The notes beneath the pieces were generated by a model that made no database searches, was not told where the DNA came from, and was given only the letters and a program-made list of their open reading frames with translations. Of a stretch of 64,000 bases of DNA, positions 23,900 to 32,569 are shown piece by piece. Every line of letters starts with the position of its first letter. Position 1 is the stretch's first letter. The DNA is from Candidatus Denitrolinea symbiosum. GTDB taxonomy: Bacteria > Chloroflexota > Anaerolineae > Anaerolineales > Villigracilaceae. The position numbers were made by a program, and so were the translations under genes. The DNA lies in assembly GCA_017312345.1 (NCBI GenBank), contig BLAA01000001.1, positions 434,001 through 498,000 of the forward strand, in the 5' to 3' direction.

Positions 23900-25083
23900 G
23901 AATTCTCTACCGTACATGAACCAGGGTCTCTAAAGGCAGAAAATGGAATGCGGGCTGAAAGTCCAGCGAGTGCTTCAAGGCATACGTGATCCAATCGAGG
24001 CCGAGGCGAAAGAGACTTTTATCGCGACGATCTGTGCGGTCAATCAAAGACAACTTGTTTTCGGCAATCACGCGCAAGCCTTGGACAATCATCCAAATGT
24101 AAGCCAGGCAAGCGGCAATCAATAAGCGGCTCAGGCGAGCAGGATCGGCCAGATGACTCTTGTGAATATGGAAGCCTCGGCTCTTTTGGTCAGAAAAGAA
24201 GGTTTCAATCCGAAATCGTCGCCGATAATAGCGACAGGCCACCTCCGCCTCTTCCAAGTTGGTGATCAGAAAAATGGGTTCTTCGTATTCAGAACCCCAC
24301 CAGCCAATGGCGTTCAAGATCACATTGGAGGTCTGTGTAAAACCGATGTCCTTCAAATAAACGAGTTGCCCTTTCTCCAAAGGATAGTCACGCAGAGGCT
24401 GGCTACTCTCGTTGGTCTGGGCATAAATCTGGGGTGAAGTGCGTAAAACGCACTTCCAAGCCGTGTTTTTCTCGGTCCACTCCAGCATTTCGGTCGTATC
24501 GTACTCTGCGTCCCCTAACAAAACCACCTGACTCTCCATTGGCAATAGAGGCAACACCTTCTCTAATGCTTGGATATGTCGCTCGGCTGATGCGTGTCCT
24601 TTTTTACCTTTGTAGACTAGCCAGGCAATCGGCAAGGCGCGTTTCTGGTAAAGTACGCCCACCATCAGAACCATGCAACCTCGCCCTGCCTGGCTTCCAT
24701 CCATCACCAATACCAGTGGCAAATACGATAAGGCTTCCAATATTTGGCGCGCAAATGGCATGTACACAGCTTCGACATCCAACTCATCTTTGACCCAGCG
24801 TCTCATCCGCATTTCTATGCTTTGGTCTTTGGCCTCGCTTGGAATTTCGGCGCTCATCTTCGATAACTGGGCATTTCGGCTCATCACGATCCCGGATATC
24901 ATCATTGCCAACGTCACCACTTGTCCTTGATGATCCAGTTTCATCATTTGTTTCAACATCTTCTTCACTTTTGTGTATACTCGATGGCGATCAGTCATAA
25001 GGTGCTCCTCTTTGGTTTGGTCACCTTGAGTGTACTTTATGACTGGTCTTTTACTCGCTTTTGTACGGTAGAAAAGTCATGAA
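23895..25083 (-). mobile_element. IS4-family insertion sequence with 8-bp target duplication
   Basis: The element spans 23903-25075 (1173 bp). Its ends TTCTCTACCGTACA and TTTTCTACCGTACA are imperfect inverted repeats. The direct repeat GTCATGAA flanks it at 23895-23902 and 25076-25083. The duplicated target contains the start codon (CAT on the plus strand) of the CrtI-like gene. Confidence 0.9.
23907..24998 (-). CDS. IS4-family transposase
   Basis: The 363 aa DDE transposase is intact. The catalytic Asp residues lie in LVLVMDGSQAG (about residue 100) and VVLLGDAEYDTTEM (about residue 163). The Glu lies in YRRRFRIETFFSDQK, a full YREK signature (Y-x2-R-x3-E-x6-K). AGGAG precedes the ATG. It fills most of the element and its stop codon lies within the left inverted repeat. 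The element looks competent for transposition. Confidence 0.92.
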   Translation of the reverse strand: MTDRHRVYTKVKKMLKQMMKLDHQGQVVTLAMMISGIVMSRNAQLSKMSAEIPSEAKDQSIEMRMRRWVKDELDVEAVYMPFARQILEALSYLPLVLVMDGSQAGRGCMVLMVGVLYQKRALPIAWLVYKGKKGHASAERHIQALEKVLPLLPMESQVVLLGDAEYDTTEMLEWTEKNTAWKCVLRTSPQIYAQTNESSQPLRDYPLEKGQLVYLKDIGFTQTSNVILNAIGWWGSEYEEPIFLITNLEEAEVACRYYRRRFRIETFFSDQKSRGFHIHKSHLADPARLSRLLIAACLAYIWMIVQGLRVIAENKLSLIDRTDRRDKSLFRLGLDWITYALKHSLDFQPAFHFLPLETLVHVR

Positions 25084-25158
25084 TAATTCCCAATTAATTA
25101 ATTTGAAGCGCCGACCAAACTCCACTCAGCAGAATCAACCATCCCTGAAGAGCGAAGC

Positions 25159-25207
25159 GTGGTCTCGATACGCCCTTCGCCAAGAACGCTCAGGGCTACT
25201 CGACCAC
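25159..25207. repeat. GTGGTC...GACCAC palindromic repeat, copy 2
   Basis: GTGGTCTCGATACGCCCTTCG leads to CAGGGCTACTCGACCAC at the other end. The outer arms match the copy at 16168-16214. It lies between the IS4 element and the second CrtI-like gene. Confidence 0.78.
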
Positions 25208-25209
25208 CG

Positions 25210-25230
25210 TCTACTTTCCACTTTCTACAC
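25210..25230. repeat. Short heptamer tract (3 units) at 3' end of CrtI-like gene 2
   Basis: The units are TCTACTT, TCCACTT, TCTACAC. The last unit covers the stop codon of the minus-strand gene. Confidence 0.45.
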
Positions 25231-26823
25231 ACCATCCTTAAGAATCTCCTTCGCCGCCAACATCCCCGCCGCGCCCATCACTCCTCCGCCAGGATGCGCG
25301 CCGCTTGCGCCGAAATAATATCCCTTGAGCGGCGTGCGGAAATCTGCCCATTGCGGCGTGGGGCGCAGGAAAAAGATTTGATGCAACAACAACTCGCCGT
25401 GAAAAATATTTCCGCCCGTGATACCCGCGATGCGTTCGATATCTTTCGGCGAAATCACTTGCATGCCCACGATGCACTCGCGGATGTTCGGCGCGTAGCG
25501 TTCGATGGTCGAGATCACCGCCTCGCCCAGCTCGTTGCGCCGCTCGTCGTTCCAGCCGCCTTCCAGATCGTACGGCGCGTACTGCACAAAACACGACATG
25601 ACGTGCTGCCCGGGCGGCGCCATGTCGGGGTCAATCATCGAAGGGAAGATCATGTCAATATACGGCTGCCTGGAAATCTGCCCGTACTTGGCGTCGTCGT
25701 AGGCGCGCTCGATGTAATCAATACTCGGACTGATCGAAACCGCGCCGCGATGCAACACCGAGTCGTGACTCGCCCCTGCGCGATACGGCAGCGCGGTGAA
25801 GTTCGGCAGTTCGCTCAGCGCGATGTTTACCTTGCCCGACGAGCCGCGCGTGCGGAAGTTTTGAATTGACGTCACAAAATCGTCGGGCAGGTATTTCTCC
25901 TCGACGAATTGCAGGAACGTCCGCTTCGGGTCGGCGGCGGACATCACGACTTTGGAATCGATCTCGTCGCCGTTTTCGAGGACGACGCCCACAGCGCGTC
26001 CGCCCTTGACCTTGACCTGCTGAACCGAAGCGTTGACTCGAATCTCCACCCCGAGCGCCTGCGCCGCGTTCAGGATGGCGCCGCTGACTCCGCCCGATCC
26101 GCCTTTGGCGAATCCCCAGGCGCGGAAGGCGCCGTCAATCTCGCCCATGTAATGATGCAGCAGCACATACGCCGTGCCGGGCGAGCGCGGACCGAGGAAC
26201 GTCCCGATGATTCCGCTGGCGGCTTTCGTGCCTTTCAACGCGTCGGTCTCGAACCACTCTTCGAGCAAGTCCGCCGACGATTGCGTGGCAAGTTTGGCGA
26301 CCATGTACAGTTCTTTTTCAGAGAGTCCTGCCGCGTACTGACCGACCTTCAATAAACCCATCAAGTCGCGGGGACTCATTGAAGACGGGTCAGGCGGAAT
26401 CAAATTGATGATGGGTTTGATCGCTTTCGCCGCACGCGCCATGACGCGGGCATATTCGTCGTAGGCTTCCGCGTCCTTTGGAGAGTGACGATAGATCTCG
26501 CGGCGCGTCAGATCGTGGTCGTCCCACGCGGCGAGGTAGTCGCCATTTTCCATCGGCGTGAACGTGCTGGGCAGCGGCAGGATTTTCAGTCCGTGTTTGG
26601 GCAATTCCAAATCGCGGATGATCTCGGGACGGAGCAGACTCACCACGTACGAAAATTCGGTGAACTTGTAGCCGGGGAAGATCTCCTCGGTCACCGCCGC
26701 GCCGCCGACGATGTGCCTGCGCTCCAGCGCTACGACCTTCTTCCCCGCCCGCGCCAGATACGCCGCGGCGACCAGTCCGTTATGCCCGCCGCCGATGATG
26801 ATTGCGTCGTATTTGTTTGCCAT
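25225..26823 (-). CDS. CrtI/PYROXD2-like FAD-dependent oxidoreductase
   Basis: The 532 aa protein has YDAIIIGGGHNGLVAAAYLA at the N-terminus, RHIVGGAAVTEE, a substrate-domain centre with VVMSAADPKRTFLQFV, and the C-terminal YYFGASGAHPGGGVMGAAG. It is a distant paralogue of the gene ending at 22379 and probably the same type of FAD enzyme acting on a hydrophobic polyene or retinoid-like substrate; the substrate is not known. AGGAG lies 9 bp before the chosen ATG. It is free of repeat insertions within the conserved core. Confidence 0.87.
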   Translation of the reverse strand: MANKYDAIIIGGGHNGLVAAAYLARAGKKVVALERRHIVGGAAVTEEIFPGYKFTEFSYVVSLLRPEIIRDLELPKHGLKILPLPSTFTPMENGDYLAAWDDHDLTRREIYRHSPKDAEAYDEYARVMARAAKAIKPIINLIPPDPSSMSPRDLMGLLKVGQYAAGLSEKELYMVAKLATQSSADLLEEWFETDALKGTKAASGIIGTFLGPRSPGTAYVLLHHYMGEIDGAFRAWGFAKGGSGGVSGAILNAAQALGVEIRVNASVQQVKVKGGRAVGVVLENGDEIDSKVVMSAADPKRTFLQFVEEKYLPDDFVTSIQNFRTRGSSGKVNIALSELPNFTALPYRAGASHDSVLHRGAVSISPSIDYIERAYDDAKYGQISRQPYIDMIFPSMIDPDMAPPGQHVMSCFVQYAPYDLEGGWNDERRNELGEAVISTIERYAPNIRECIVGMQVISPKDIERIAGITGGNIFHGELLLHQIFFLRPTPQWADFRTPLKGYYFGASGAHPGGGVMGAAGMLAAKEILKDGV

Positions 26824-26852
26824 AAATCTCACTCCTAAAGACGGCCTGCCGT

Positions 26853-27734
26853 CTACGATTTATTGTGATCGCGAATCCGCTTTTCCGCCAGCCGCACATA
26901 CTCCTCGCTGGCCTCATAGCCCACAAAGCGGCGTTCCGCTTTCAACGCGGCGAGGGCGGTCTGTCCGCTCCCCATGAACGGATCGAGGACGACTTCCCCG
27001 CGGAAGGTGTAGAGTTGGATGAGGCGATACGGCAGCTCGGCGGGATACGGCGCGGGATGTCCGACTTTGCGCGCCGATTCCGCGCCGAACGTCCACACCG
27101 ATTTGGTGAACTCCAGAAATTCCTCTTTCGAGATGGTGTTCTCGCGCCCGTCCAATTTTTCGCGGCGGAAACTGCCCTTCGAAAAGACGAGGATGTACTC
27201 GTGCGTGTCGCGCAAAGTCGGGTTGGCCGCCGATTGCCACGATCCCCACGCGGTGGACGCGCTGGCCGAGGCGGCCTTGTCCCAGATGATCTCGCCGCGC
27301 ATGAGAAAACCGAGGTCGAGCAGGTCGGCGATCAGCATAGCGTGGAGCGGGATGTAGGGTTTGCGTCCGAGGTTGGCGACGTTGATGCAGGCGCGTCCGC
27401 CGGGGACGAGCACGCGGCGCGTCTCGGTCCAGACGCGTTTCAGGAACGCCAGGTATTCCGCCAGCGACAGGTCTTCGTCGTAGTCCTTTCCGACGTTGTA
27501 CGGCGGCGAGGTGACCATCAGATGCACGCTGGCGTCGGGCAGTTCCTTCATGGATTCGGACGAGGCGTGGATGACGGAATCCAGCCGCGCGGCGGGGATG
27601 GGATTCTCGACGTACGCTTCCTCCTGACTTTGGGGCTGGTCCGCGTAGAGACGCGCGGAGTAGAACGCCGAGGCGTCATGCCCGACGCGGCCGGGGGAAC
27701 CGAAGGAGGAGGTGCGGGTGGATTTGCGAGGCAT
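26853..27734 (-). CDS. Solitary DNA methyltransferase (beta class, TSPPY)
   Basis: The 293 aa protein has the catalytic motif IV VTSPPYNVGKDYDED at about residue 75 and the SAM-binding motif I VVLDPFMGSGQTALAAL near residue 253, in the beta-class order. TSPPY occurs in N4-cytosine and some N6-adenine enzymes, so the modified base is open. GSPGRVGHDASAFYSARLY at the N-terminus is conserved among relatives and supports the long start. No restriction gene is adjacent, so it is likely an epigenetic or orphan enzyme. A tandem heptamer tract lies immediately upstream of its start codon. Confidence 0.88.
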   Translation of the reverse strand: MPRKSTRTSSFGSPGRVGHDASAFYSARLYADQPQSQEEAYVENPIPAARLDSVIHASSESMKELPDASVHLMVTSPPYNVGKDYDEDLSLAEYLAFLKRVWTETRRVLVPGGRACINVANLGRKPYIPLHAMLIADLLDLGFLMRGEIIWDKAASASASTAWGSWQSAANPTLRDTHEYILVFSKGSFRREKLDGRENTISKEEFLEFTKSVWTFGAESARKVGHPAPYPAELPYRLIQLYTFRGEVVLDPFMGSGQTALAALKAERRFVGYEASEEYVRLAEKRIRDHNKS

Positions 27735-27741
27735 GGAGGAT

Positions 27742-27802
27742 CAGTTGCCAGTGAGCAGTTACCAGTTATCAGTGCAGTGAACAGTAAGTAGTAATCAGCG
27801 AG
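27742..27802. repeat. Tandem heptamer tract (9 units) upstream of methyltransferase
   Basis: The units are CAGTTGC, CAGTGAG, CAGTTAC, CAGTTAT, CAGTG (5 nt only), CAGTGAA, CAGTAAG, TAGTAAT, CAGCGAG. It lies in the promoter region of the minus-strand methyltransferase gene. The same unit type recurs at 44988-45036. Confidence 0.78.
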
Positions 27803-27821
27803 GCTTGTCTTGTGCGCGTGT

Positions 27822-28448
27822 TTACTTGTCTATAAAGTCAGCCAGCATCTTCGTTGAGAAGGTTCCCGTTGTCTTCTCGAATTCGATCTTTGTCCGTTTG
27901 ACCGCGGCGTGGAAGGCGTAATCAAAACGGCCTGCATCGTCGTGATCGTCAAGGCTCATGCGGGCGTGGGAATCGGCGGGGAAGAACGGGGCGAAGAATT
28001 TCCCGACGCGGGGCAGGAAGGTCAGGGCTTCGAGGGGATAGTATAACTTCCCGGAGCGGAGGCCGGGGTGACTGAGAATTTCGGAGAAAACAGGATCCAC
28101 TTCCTCGGGCGCGGGAGGCGTCCCCGCGTCGAAGAGGGAGAGCCAGCGCGGGATGTAGTCGGTATGGGCGTAGAAGTCCTGCGCGGCATGGGTCAGCCGC
28201 CCGAAGGCCTGCCATGCAGACGGCGCGTCGCCGCGCGCCAGCGCGGAGCCGACGAGGGCGCGCTGTTCCTCGATGTACGCGTAGGACTGTTCGAGGCGGT
28301 TGTTGTCAAAGTGGAAGTGGTCGTGACCGAGCTGGTAGCGCAGGCCGTCTTGCCCGACGTTGGCGCGGACGATGGCTTCGAGCGCGCGCGGGCTTGCTTC
28401 CGCGCCGAGGGCCAGACGGGTGATCTCGATGTGATGGCGGACGAGCAT
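27822..28448 (-). CDS. HET-C / phospholipase C-like fold protein
   Basis: The 208 aa protein carries the His-rich features of the zinc-dependent phospholipase C / HET-C-like fold: HHIEITRLAL at the start, LGHDHFHFDN near residue 60, and LTHAAQDFYAHTDYIPRW near residue 100, the last being the typical HxxQDFYAHS-like signature. Conserved His and Asp residues suggest metal binding. No signal peptide is visible, so it would act in the cytoplasm. Enzymatic activity is not established. It lies 2 bp downstream of the cyclase gene and is presumably co-transcribed with it. Confidence 0.68.
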   Translation of the reverse strand: MLVRHHIEITRLALGAEASPRALEAIVRANVGQDGLRYQLGHDHFHFDNNRLEQSYAYIEEQRALVGSALARGDAPSAWQAFGRLTHAAQDFYAHTDYIPRWLSLFDAGTPPAPEEVDPVFSEILSHPGLRSGKLYYPLEALTFLPRVGKFFAPFFPADSHARMSLDDHDDAGRFDYAFHAAVKRTKIEFEKTTGTFSTKMLADFIDK

Positions 28449-28450
28449 GA

Positions 28451-31216
28451 CTACTTCAGCCCCATGAAGCGGTAGACCTGTACCGGCTTTTGGCGGCCGC
28501 GCACTGCGATGGGGTCGAGCGCTTCGGCGGCGACGCGTTCCGCGACGATTTCGTAGGTTGTGTTTTGAAGCAGGATCTCGCCCGGCTCCGCGGTCGCTTG
28601 CAGGCGCTGGGCCAGGTTCACCGTATCGCCGATGGCGGTGTAGTTGAAGAGGTCTTTGGCGCCCACGTTGCCGACAATGGCGGGGCCGGTGGCGATGCCG
28701 ATGCGGAAGTTGAGGCGGTGGAGCGGGTTGGTGAAGTTTTCGTGAGACTCGAGGGTGAGACGCAGGATGGCCGCGGCGGCGCGCACGGCCCGCAGGGCGT
28801 GGTCTTCCTGCGGGTCGGGGCTGTTCCAGATGGCGAGGATGGCGTCGCCCATGAACTTGTCGAGGGTGCCTTCCTCTTCCAGCACCGCGTCGGCCGCGAG
28901 GGAGAGGTAGGCGTTCAGCACTTTGAAGACGGTCTCCGGGGCCTGTTTTTCGCTGTAGGCGGTGAAGCCGCTCAGGTCGGCGAAGAGGACGGTGACGGTT
29001 TCCTTGCTTCCGTCTAGGCGCAGGTTGCGCGGGTCGGCGAGCAGGCGGTCGCGGACGCGCGGGGCCACGACGCGGCCGAAGGTCTGGCGGATGCGCTCCT
29101 GTTCGGCCTCGAGTTGGCGGCGCTCGGTCAGATCTTCGAAGAAGATGGTGGCGCCTTTGGCGGAGCGGTAGGCGTCGAAGAGCGGCGCGCAGGAGACGCG
29201 CAGCGCCAGTTCGCCGCGCGAGGGGATGACGCGGTTGATCTCGGCGATGTAGACCGGCGCTCCTTTTTGCGCGGCGGTCTCGGTGAGGTAGACAAAATCG
29301 GAGAAAAGGGCGGGGAAGGCCTGCTCGAGGGGGCGGCCAACGACCTGGTCCATGGGGATGCCGAGGATCTGTTCGGCGGCGCGGTTGAAGAGGGTCACCT
29401 GGCGGCCGAGGTTGGTGGTGATGACGCCGGTGGCGATGGAGGCGAAGATGTCGTCCATCAGGCTTTTCATTTCGAGGGTCTGGTCGAAGGTGCGGCGCAG
29501 GTTGATGAAGAGCCGGGCGTTTTCGAGCGCCAGCGCGGACTGGGCCGCGACCGCCGCCAGGAAGTCGAGGTCGTCGCTGTTGTAGAGTTCGCCCGAGCGG
29601 CGCGGGCCGAGGACGAAGAATCCGCTCAGGCGGCCTTCGTATCGCAGGGGGACGAAGGTGAAGCCGAGAAAGCGCTGGTATTCGCTCAACTCATCCGGCA
29701 GGGAACTGCCCGGAGAGATCCAGAAAGGCTTCGCCATTCGTTGGATGTGCATCGCCAGCGGATCGTCCGCGGGGTAGGCCGGGGCGCTGTCTTCGCGCGT
29801 GGCGTGCGGGAAGTATTGTCCGTATTCGTCGTTGTAGAGGTAGATGATGAAGCGCTCCGGCGCGAGGGCCTGGCTGAGTTGCTCTTCGAGCAGGCGCATG
29901 ATCTCGTTCAGGTTGGGAGTCACCGCCAGTCCGCGCGAGAGGCTGGAGAGGACGCGGCGGTAGTCGGCGGGGGCGCGGTAGAAGAGACGGTCTATGGCGC
30001 GCTGGATCAGATCGCGGACGGGGGTGAGTCCGACCGCGAGGAGGACGAGGAAGAGTCCGATTGCCAGCGGCTCGTCGGCGCGGAGACTTTCCTCGATGGT
30101 GTAGGAGATGAGAGCGATCAGCCCGTAGAAGGCTCCCAGCGCCACGCCGGTCGTCAGCAGGTAGGCCAGGGCGCGGCCGAGGATGCGGTCCACGTCCAGC
30201 AGGCGGTAGCGGATGATGGCGTACGTCACCGAGAGCGGGAGGAAGACCAGCATCGGGAAGAAGAGCGCGCCCTGAAATTCGGGGATGGTTGGGCCGAAAA
30301 CGATGGGAAAGAGATACAGCGCCAGGGCCGGCAGGAAGGCGATCGACGCGCCGAAGACGATGACGCGGCTCTGTTGGCGGACGATCGGCGACTGGCTGCG
30401 GATGACGCGCACGATCAGCGCGCTGATGAACAGCAGCATGGCGACCAGGATGAAGGCGTATCCCGCGAGCCAGGTATTCACGTACGCGAGGGAGGTCGTC
30501 GGGCGGATGAGTTCGCGCAGCGCGGGGAGCGCCAGTCCCGCCGCGAAGACCCACGGGATGTAACGCGCGGCGGGGAAACGGTCTACGAAGGGCATTTGCT
30601 GCGGAAAGACCAGCGCCAGGTGCGCCAGCGCGCCCGCCCCAACGAACAGACTCAACGCCCACAGGATGACGGCGTGATGGGACGTGCTCATGTCGAAGAA
30701 GCAGGAGGTCAGGACCGAAACGGCCGCGGTGAACGTCACGAAGGCGCGGCTGGCCCGCAGGTCCGAGCGGATGCGGTAGGCCCACAGGCCCGTCAACAGG
30801 AACACCAGCCCCGTCAGATAGGGGATGATGAACGAGGTCAGCAGGCTGCTGAAGGGAAAACGGATCGGCGTGATGGTCAGGCTGTACGCGTTCCCGGTCT
30901 GCTTCACGAATTCCGCCTCGACCGGCTTGAAGCCGTTGGTCTCGAGGAAGGCGCTCACGTCGTCCACGTTTTGCATCGGCTGGCCGTTCAATCTCACCAG
31001 CTGGTCGGACCAGGCCGCGCCCATGTTGCGGGCCGGCCAGCCCGCGTCGTCGATCTGCGAAACGATGTTATTCGGTTCGAGGAGCGCGCCGATGAACGGC
31101 TCGCGCGCCCACTCGACGGCCCAGATCGGCGTCAGGACGAGCGCCGCCGCCGCGATGCCGATCACGGTCAACGGCGCGAAATGGCGCAGCCACGAAAAAC
31201 GCGTTCCGGGAAACAT
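28451..31216 (-). CDS. Membrane adenylate/guanylate cyclase with PDZ-like, GAF and PAS domains
   Basis: The 921 aa protein has a first membrane helix (about 15-35), a PDZ-like extracytoplasmic region (about 45-110), roughly eight further helices (about 120-385), a GAF domain (about 430-570), a PAS domain (about 590-700) and a class III nucleotide cyclase domain (about 738-918). The cyclase core looks active: metal Asp in VTVLFADLSGFTAYSE, Lys and Asp in LDKFMGDAI, and the transition-state Asn and Arg in DTVNLAQRL. It should make cyclic nucleotide in response to membrane and cytosolic cues. The ATG follows TATAAT by six bases and diverges from the cobalamin adenosyltransferase gene. Confidence 0.9.
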   Translation of the reverse strand: MFPGTRFSWLRHFAPLTVIGIAAAALVLTPIWAVEWAREPFIGALLEPNNIVSQIDDAGWPARNMGAAWSDQLVRLNGQPMQNVDDVSAFLETNGFKPVEAEFVKQTGNAYSLTITPIRFPFSSLLTSFIIPYLTGLVFLLTGLWAYRIRSDLRASRAFVTFTAAVSVLTSCFFDMSTSHHAVILWALSLFVGAGALAHLALVFPQQMPFVDRFPAARYIPWVFAAGLALPALRELIRPTTSLAYVNTWLAGYAFILVAMLLFISALIVRVIRSQSPIVRQQSRVIVFGASIAFLPALALYLFPIVFGPTIPEFQGALFFPMLVFLPLSVTYAIIRYRLLDVDRILGRALAYLLTTGVALGAFYGLIALISYTIEESLRADEPLAIGLFLVLLAVGLTPVRDLIQRAIDRLFYRAPADYRRVLSSLSRGLAVTPNLNEIMRLLEEQLSQALAPERFIIYLYNDEYGQYFPHATREDSAPAYPADDPLAMHIQRMAKPFWISPGSSLPDELSEYQRFLGFTFVPLRYEGRLSGFFVLGPRRSGELYNSDDLDFLAAVAAQSALALENARLFINLRRTFDQTLEMKSLMDDIFASIATGVITTNLGRQVTLFNRAAEQILGIPMDQVVGRPLEQAFPALFSDFVYLTETAAQKGAPVYIAEINRVIPSRGELALRVSCAPLFDAYRSAKGATIFFEDLTERRQLEAEQERIRQTFGRVVAPRVRDRLLADPRNLRLDGSKETVTVLFADLSGFTAYSEKQAPETVFKVLNAYLSLAADAVLEEEGTLDKFMGDAILAIWNSPDPQEDHALRAVRAAAAILRLTLESHENFTNPLHRLNFRIGIATGPAIVGNVGAKDLFNYTAIGDTVNLAQRLQATAEPGEILLQNTTYEIVAERVAAEALDPIAVRGRQKPVQVYRFMGLK

Positions 31217-31292
31217 GCGCCGATTATACGCCAGAGTGAACGGAAACCGGTTTCCTTCGAGAAAACGGGTTTCTCGCGGCTATAATAGCCGC
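31217..31292. promoter_or_regulatory. Divergent pair of leaderless-type promoters
   Basis: TATAAT on the minus strand (31228-31223) ends six bases before the cyclase ATG. TATAAT on the plus strand (31281-31286) ends six bases before the cobalamin adenosyltransferase ATG. The whole 76-bp region also contains an imperfect inverted repeat related to the GGTTTC hairpin family. Confidence 0.6.
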
Positions 31293-31832
31293 ATGAATTT
31301 TTACACCCGTAAAGGCGACGACGGCACGACCGGCCTGCTCGGCGAGGGACGCGTCCTCAAGACGCATCCGCGCATCGAGGCGCTCGGCGCGCTCGACGAA
31401 TCCACCGCGACGCTGGGACTGGCGCGCGCCCAGGCGCGCGATCCGCGCTCGCAGCGACTCTTGCTCGAGGCCCAGCGCGACCTCTACAGGTTGATGGCCG
31501 AGGCGGCCGCCACGCCCGAAACCGCCGACCGTTTCCGCTTCGACGCGGCCCGCGTGGACTGGGTGGAGGCGCAGATCGACGCGCTCACCGCCACCGTGAC
31601 GATGCCGCGCGAGTTCATCATCCCCGGCGACAGCCCGGCCAGCGCGTCGCTCTCGATGGCGCGCGCCGTCGTCCGCCGCGCCGAACGCCGCGTGGTGGAA
31701 CTGCTCGAAGCGGGGGAACTTTCCAACCCCGAACTGGTGCGTTATCTCAACCGCCTGTCCTCCCTGTGTTTTGTGCTGGAGCTGGTCGAAAACGCCGCGG
31801 CCGGGAAAGACACGACGCTGGCGAAGGCATGA
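31293..31832 (+). CDS. ATP:cob(I)alamin adenosyltransferase (PduO type)
   Basis: The enzyme adds the adenosyl group to cob(I)alamin to make coenzyme B12. The 179 aa protein opens with MNFYTRKGDDGTTGLLGEGR, the PduO ATP-binding signature, and has ALGALDESTATLG, FIIPGDSPASASLSMARAVV and RRAERRVVELLEAGELSNPE, with YLNRLSSLCFVL near the end. Its start is set by TATAAT six bases upstream; a longer frame has no family similarity and runs into the divergent promoter. It heads a run of plus-strand genes. Confidence 0.93.
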   Translation: MNFYTRKGDDGTTGLLGEGRVLKTHPRIEALGALDESTATLGLARAQARDPRSQRLLLEAQRDLYRLMAEAAATPETADRFRFDAARVDWVEAQIDALTATVTMPREFIIPGDSPASASLSMARAVVRRAERRVVELLEAGELSNPELVRYLNRLSSLCFVLELVENAAAGKDTTLAKA

Positions 31833-31851
31833 AAGCGGCGCCTCTAAAAAT

Positions 31852-32559
31852 ATGACCGGCACCCTCCTCAACGTCGCCGCCGTCCTCGTCGGCGGGTTTG
31901 TCGGTCTGTTCTTCGGCGCGCGCATCCCCGAACGGTTCAAGTCCACCGTCATCGCGGGCATGGGACTCTTCACCCTGGCCCTGGGCGCGCAGATGTTCCT
32001 CAATACGCAAAACCCGCTCATCGTGCTGGGCGCGCTCATCCTCGGCGCGCTGCTCGGCGAGTGGTGGCGCATCGAGGACGGACTGCACAACTTCGGCGCG
32101 TTGCTCGAAAAGCGCTTCGCGAAAGACGATTCCGCCGAAGGCTCGGCGCGCTTTATCCGCGGCTTCCTGGCCGCGTCGCTGCTCTTCTGCGTCGGCCCGA
32201 TGACCATCCTCGGCTCCATCCAGGACGGGCTGGCGGGCAACTATGAACTGCTGGCGGTCAAATCTGTGCTGGACGGATTCGCCGCGCTGGCTTTCGCGTC
32301 CACGCTGGGAGTCGGCGTGCTGTTTTCGAGCGTCGTCGTCCTCGTCTATCAGGGCGGGATCAGCCTGCTGGCCGTGCAGTTGAGCGCCGTCGTCACCGAA
32401 CCGATGATGACCGAGATGAGCGCGGCGGGAGGCGTGTTGCTGCTGGGGCTGGCCCTCAGCAGCATGATGGAGATCAAGCGGATGCGCGTTGGGAATTTCC
32501 TGCCCGCGCTGTTCATCGCCCCGCTGATCGTGTGGGGCCTCAACCTGTTCGCCAGATAA
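31852..32559 (+). CDS. DUF554 family membrane protein
   Basis: The 235 aa protein has six or seven membrane segments and clear DUF554 (YdfK/YqgA) features: GTLLNVAAVLVGGFVGLFFG, GALLGEWWRIEDGLHNFG, FCVGPMTILGSIQDGL and LKSVLDGFAALAFAS-like segments. Function is unknown; transport has been suggested for the family. It starts 19 bp after the cobalamin adenosyltransferase gene, probably in one transcript. Confidence 0.88.
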   Translation: MTGTLLNVAAVLVGGFVGLFFGARIPERFKSTVIAGMGLFTLALGAQMFLNTQNPLIVLGALILGALLGEWWRIEDGLHNFGALLEKRFAKDDSAEGSARFIRGFLAASLLFCVGPMTILGSIQDGLAGNYELLAVKSVLDGFAALAFASTLGVGVLFSSVVVLVYQGGISLLAVQLSAVVTEPMMTEMSAAGGVLLLGLALSSMMEIKRMRVGNFLPALFIAPLIVWGLNLFAR

Positions 32560-32569
32560 GAAGGACGCC

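Noticed and set aside
29114..31285. 723-codon plus-strand frame opposite the cyclase
   Set aside because: Its composition is almost all Glu/Asp/Arg/Gln and it lies exactly opposite a well-supported multi-domain gene.
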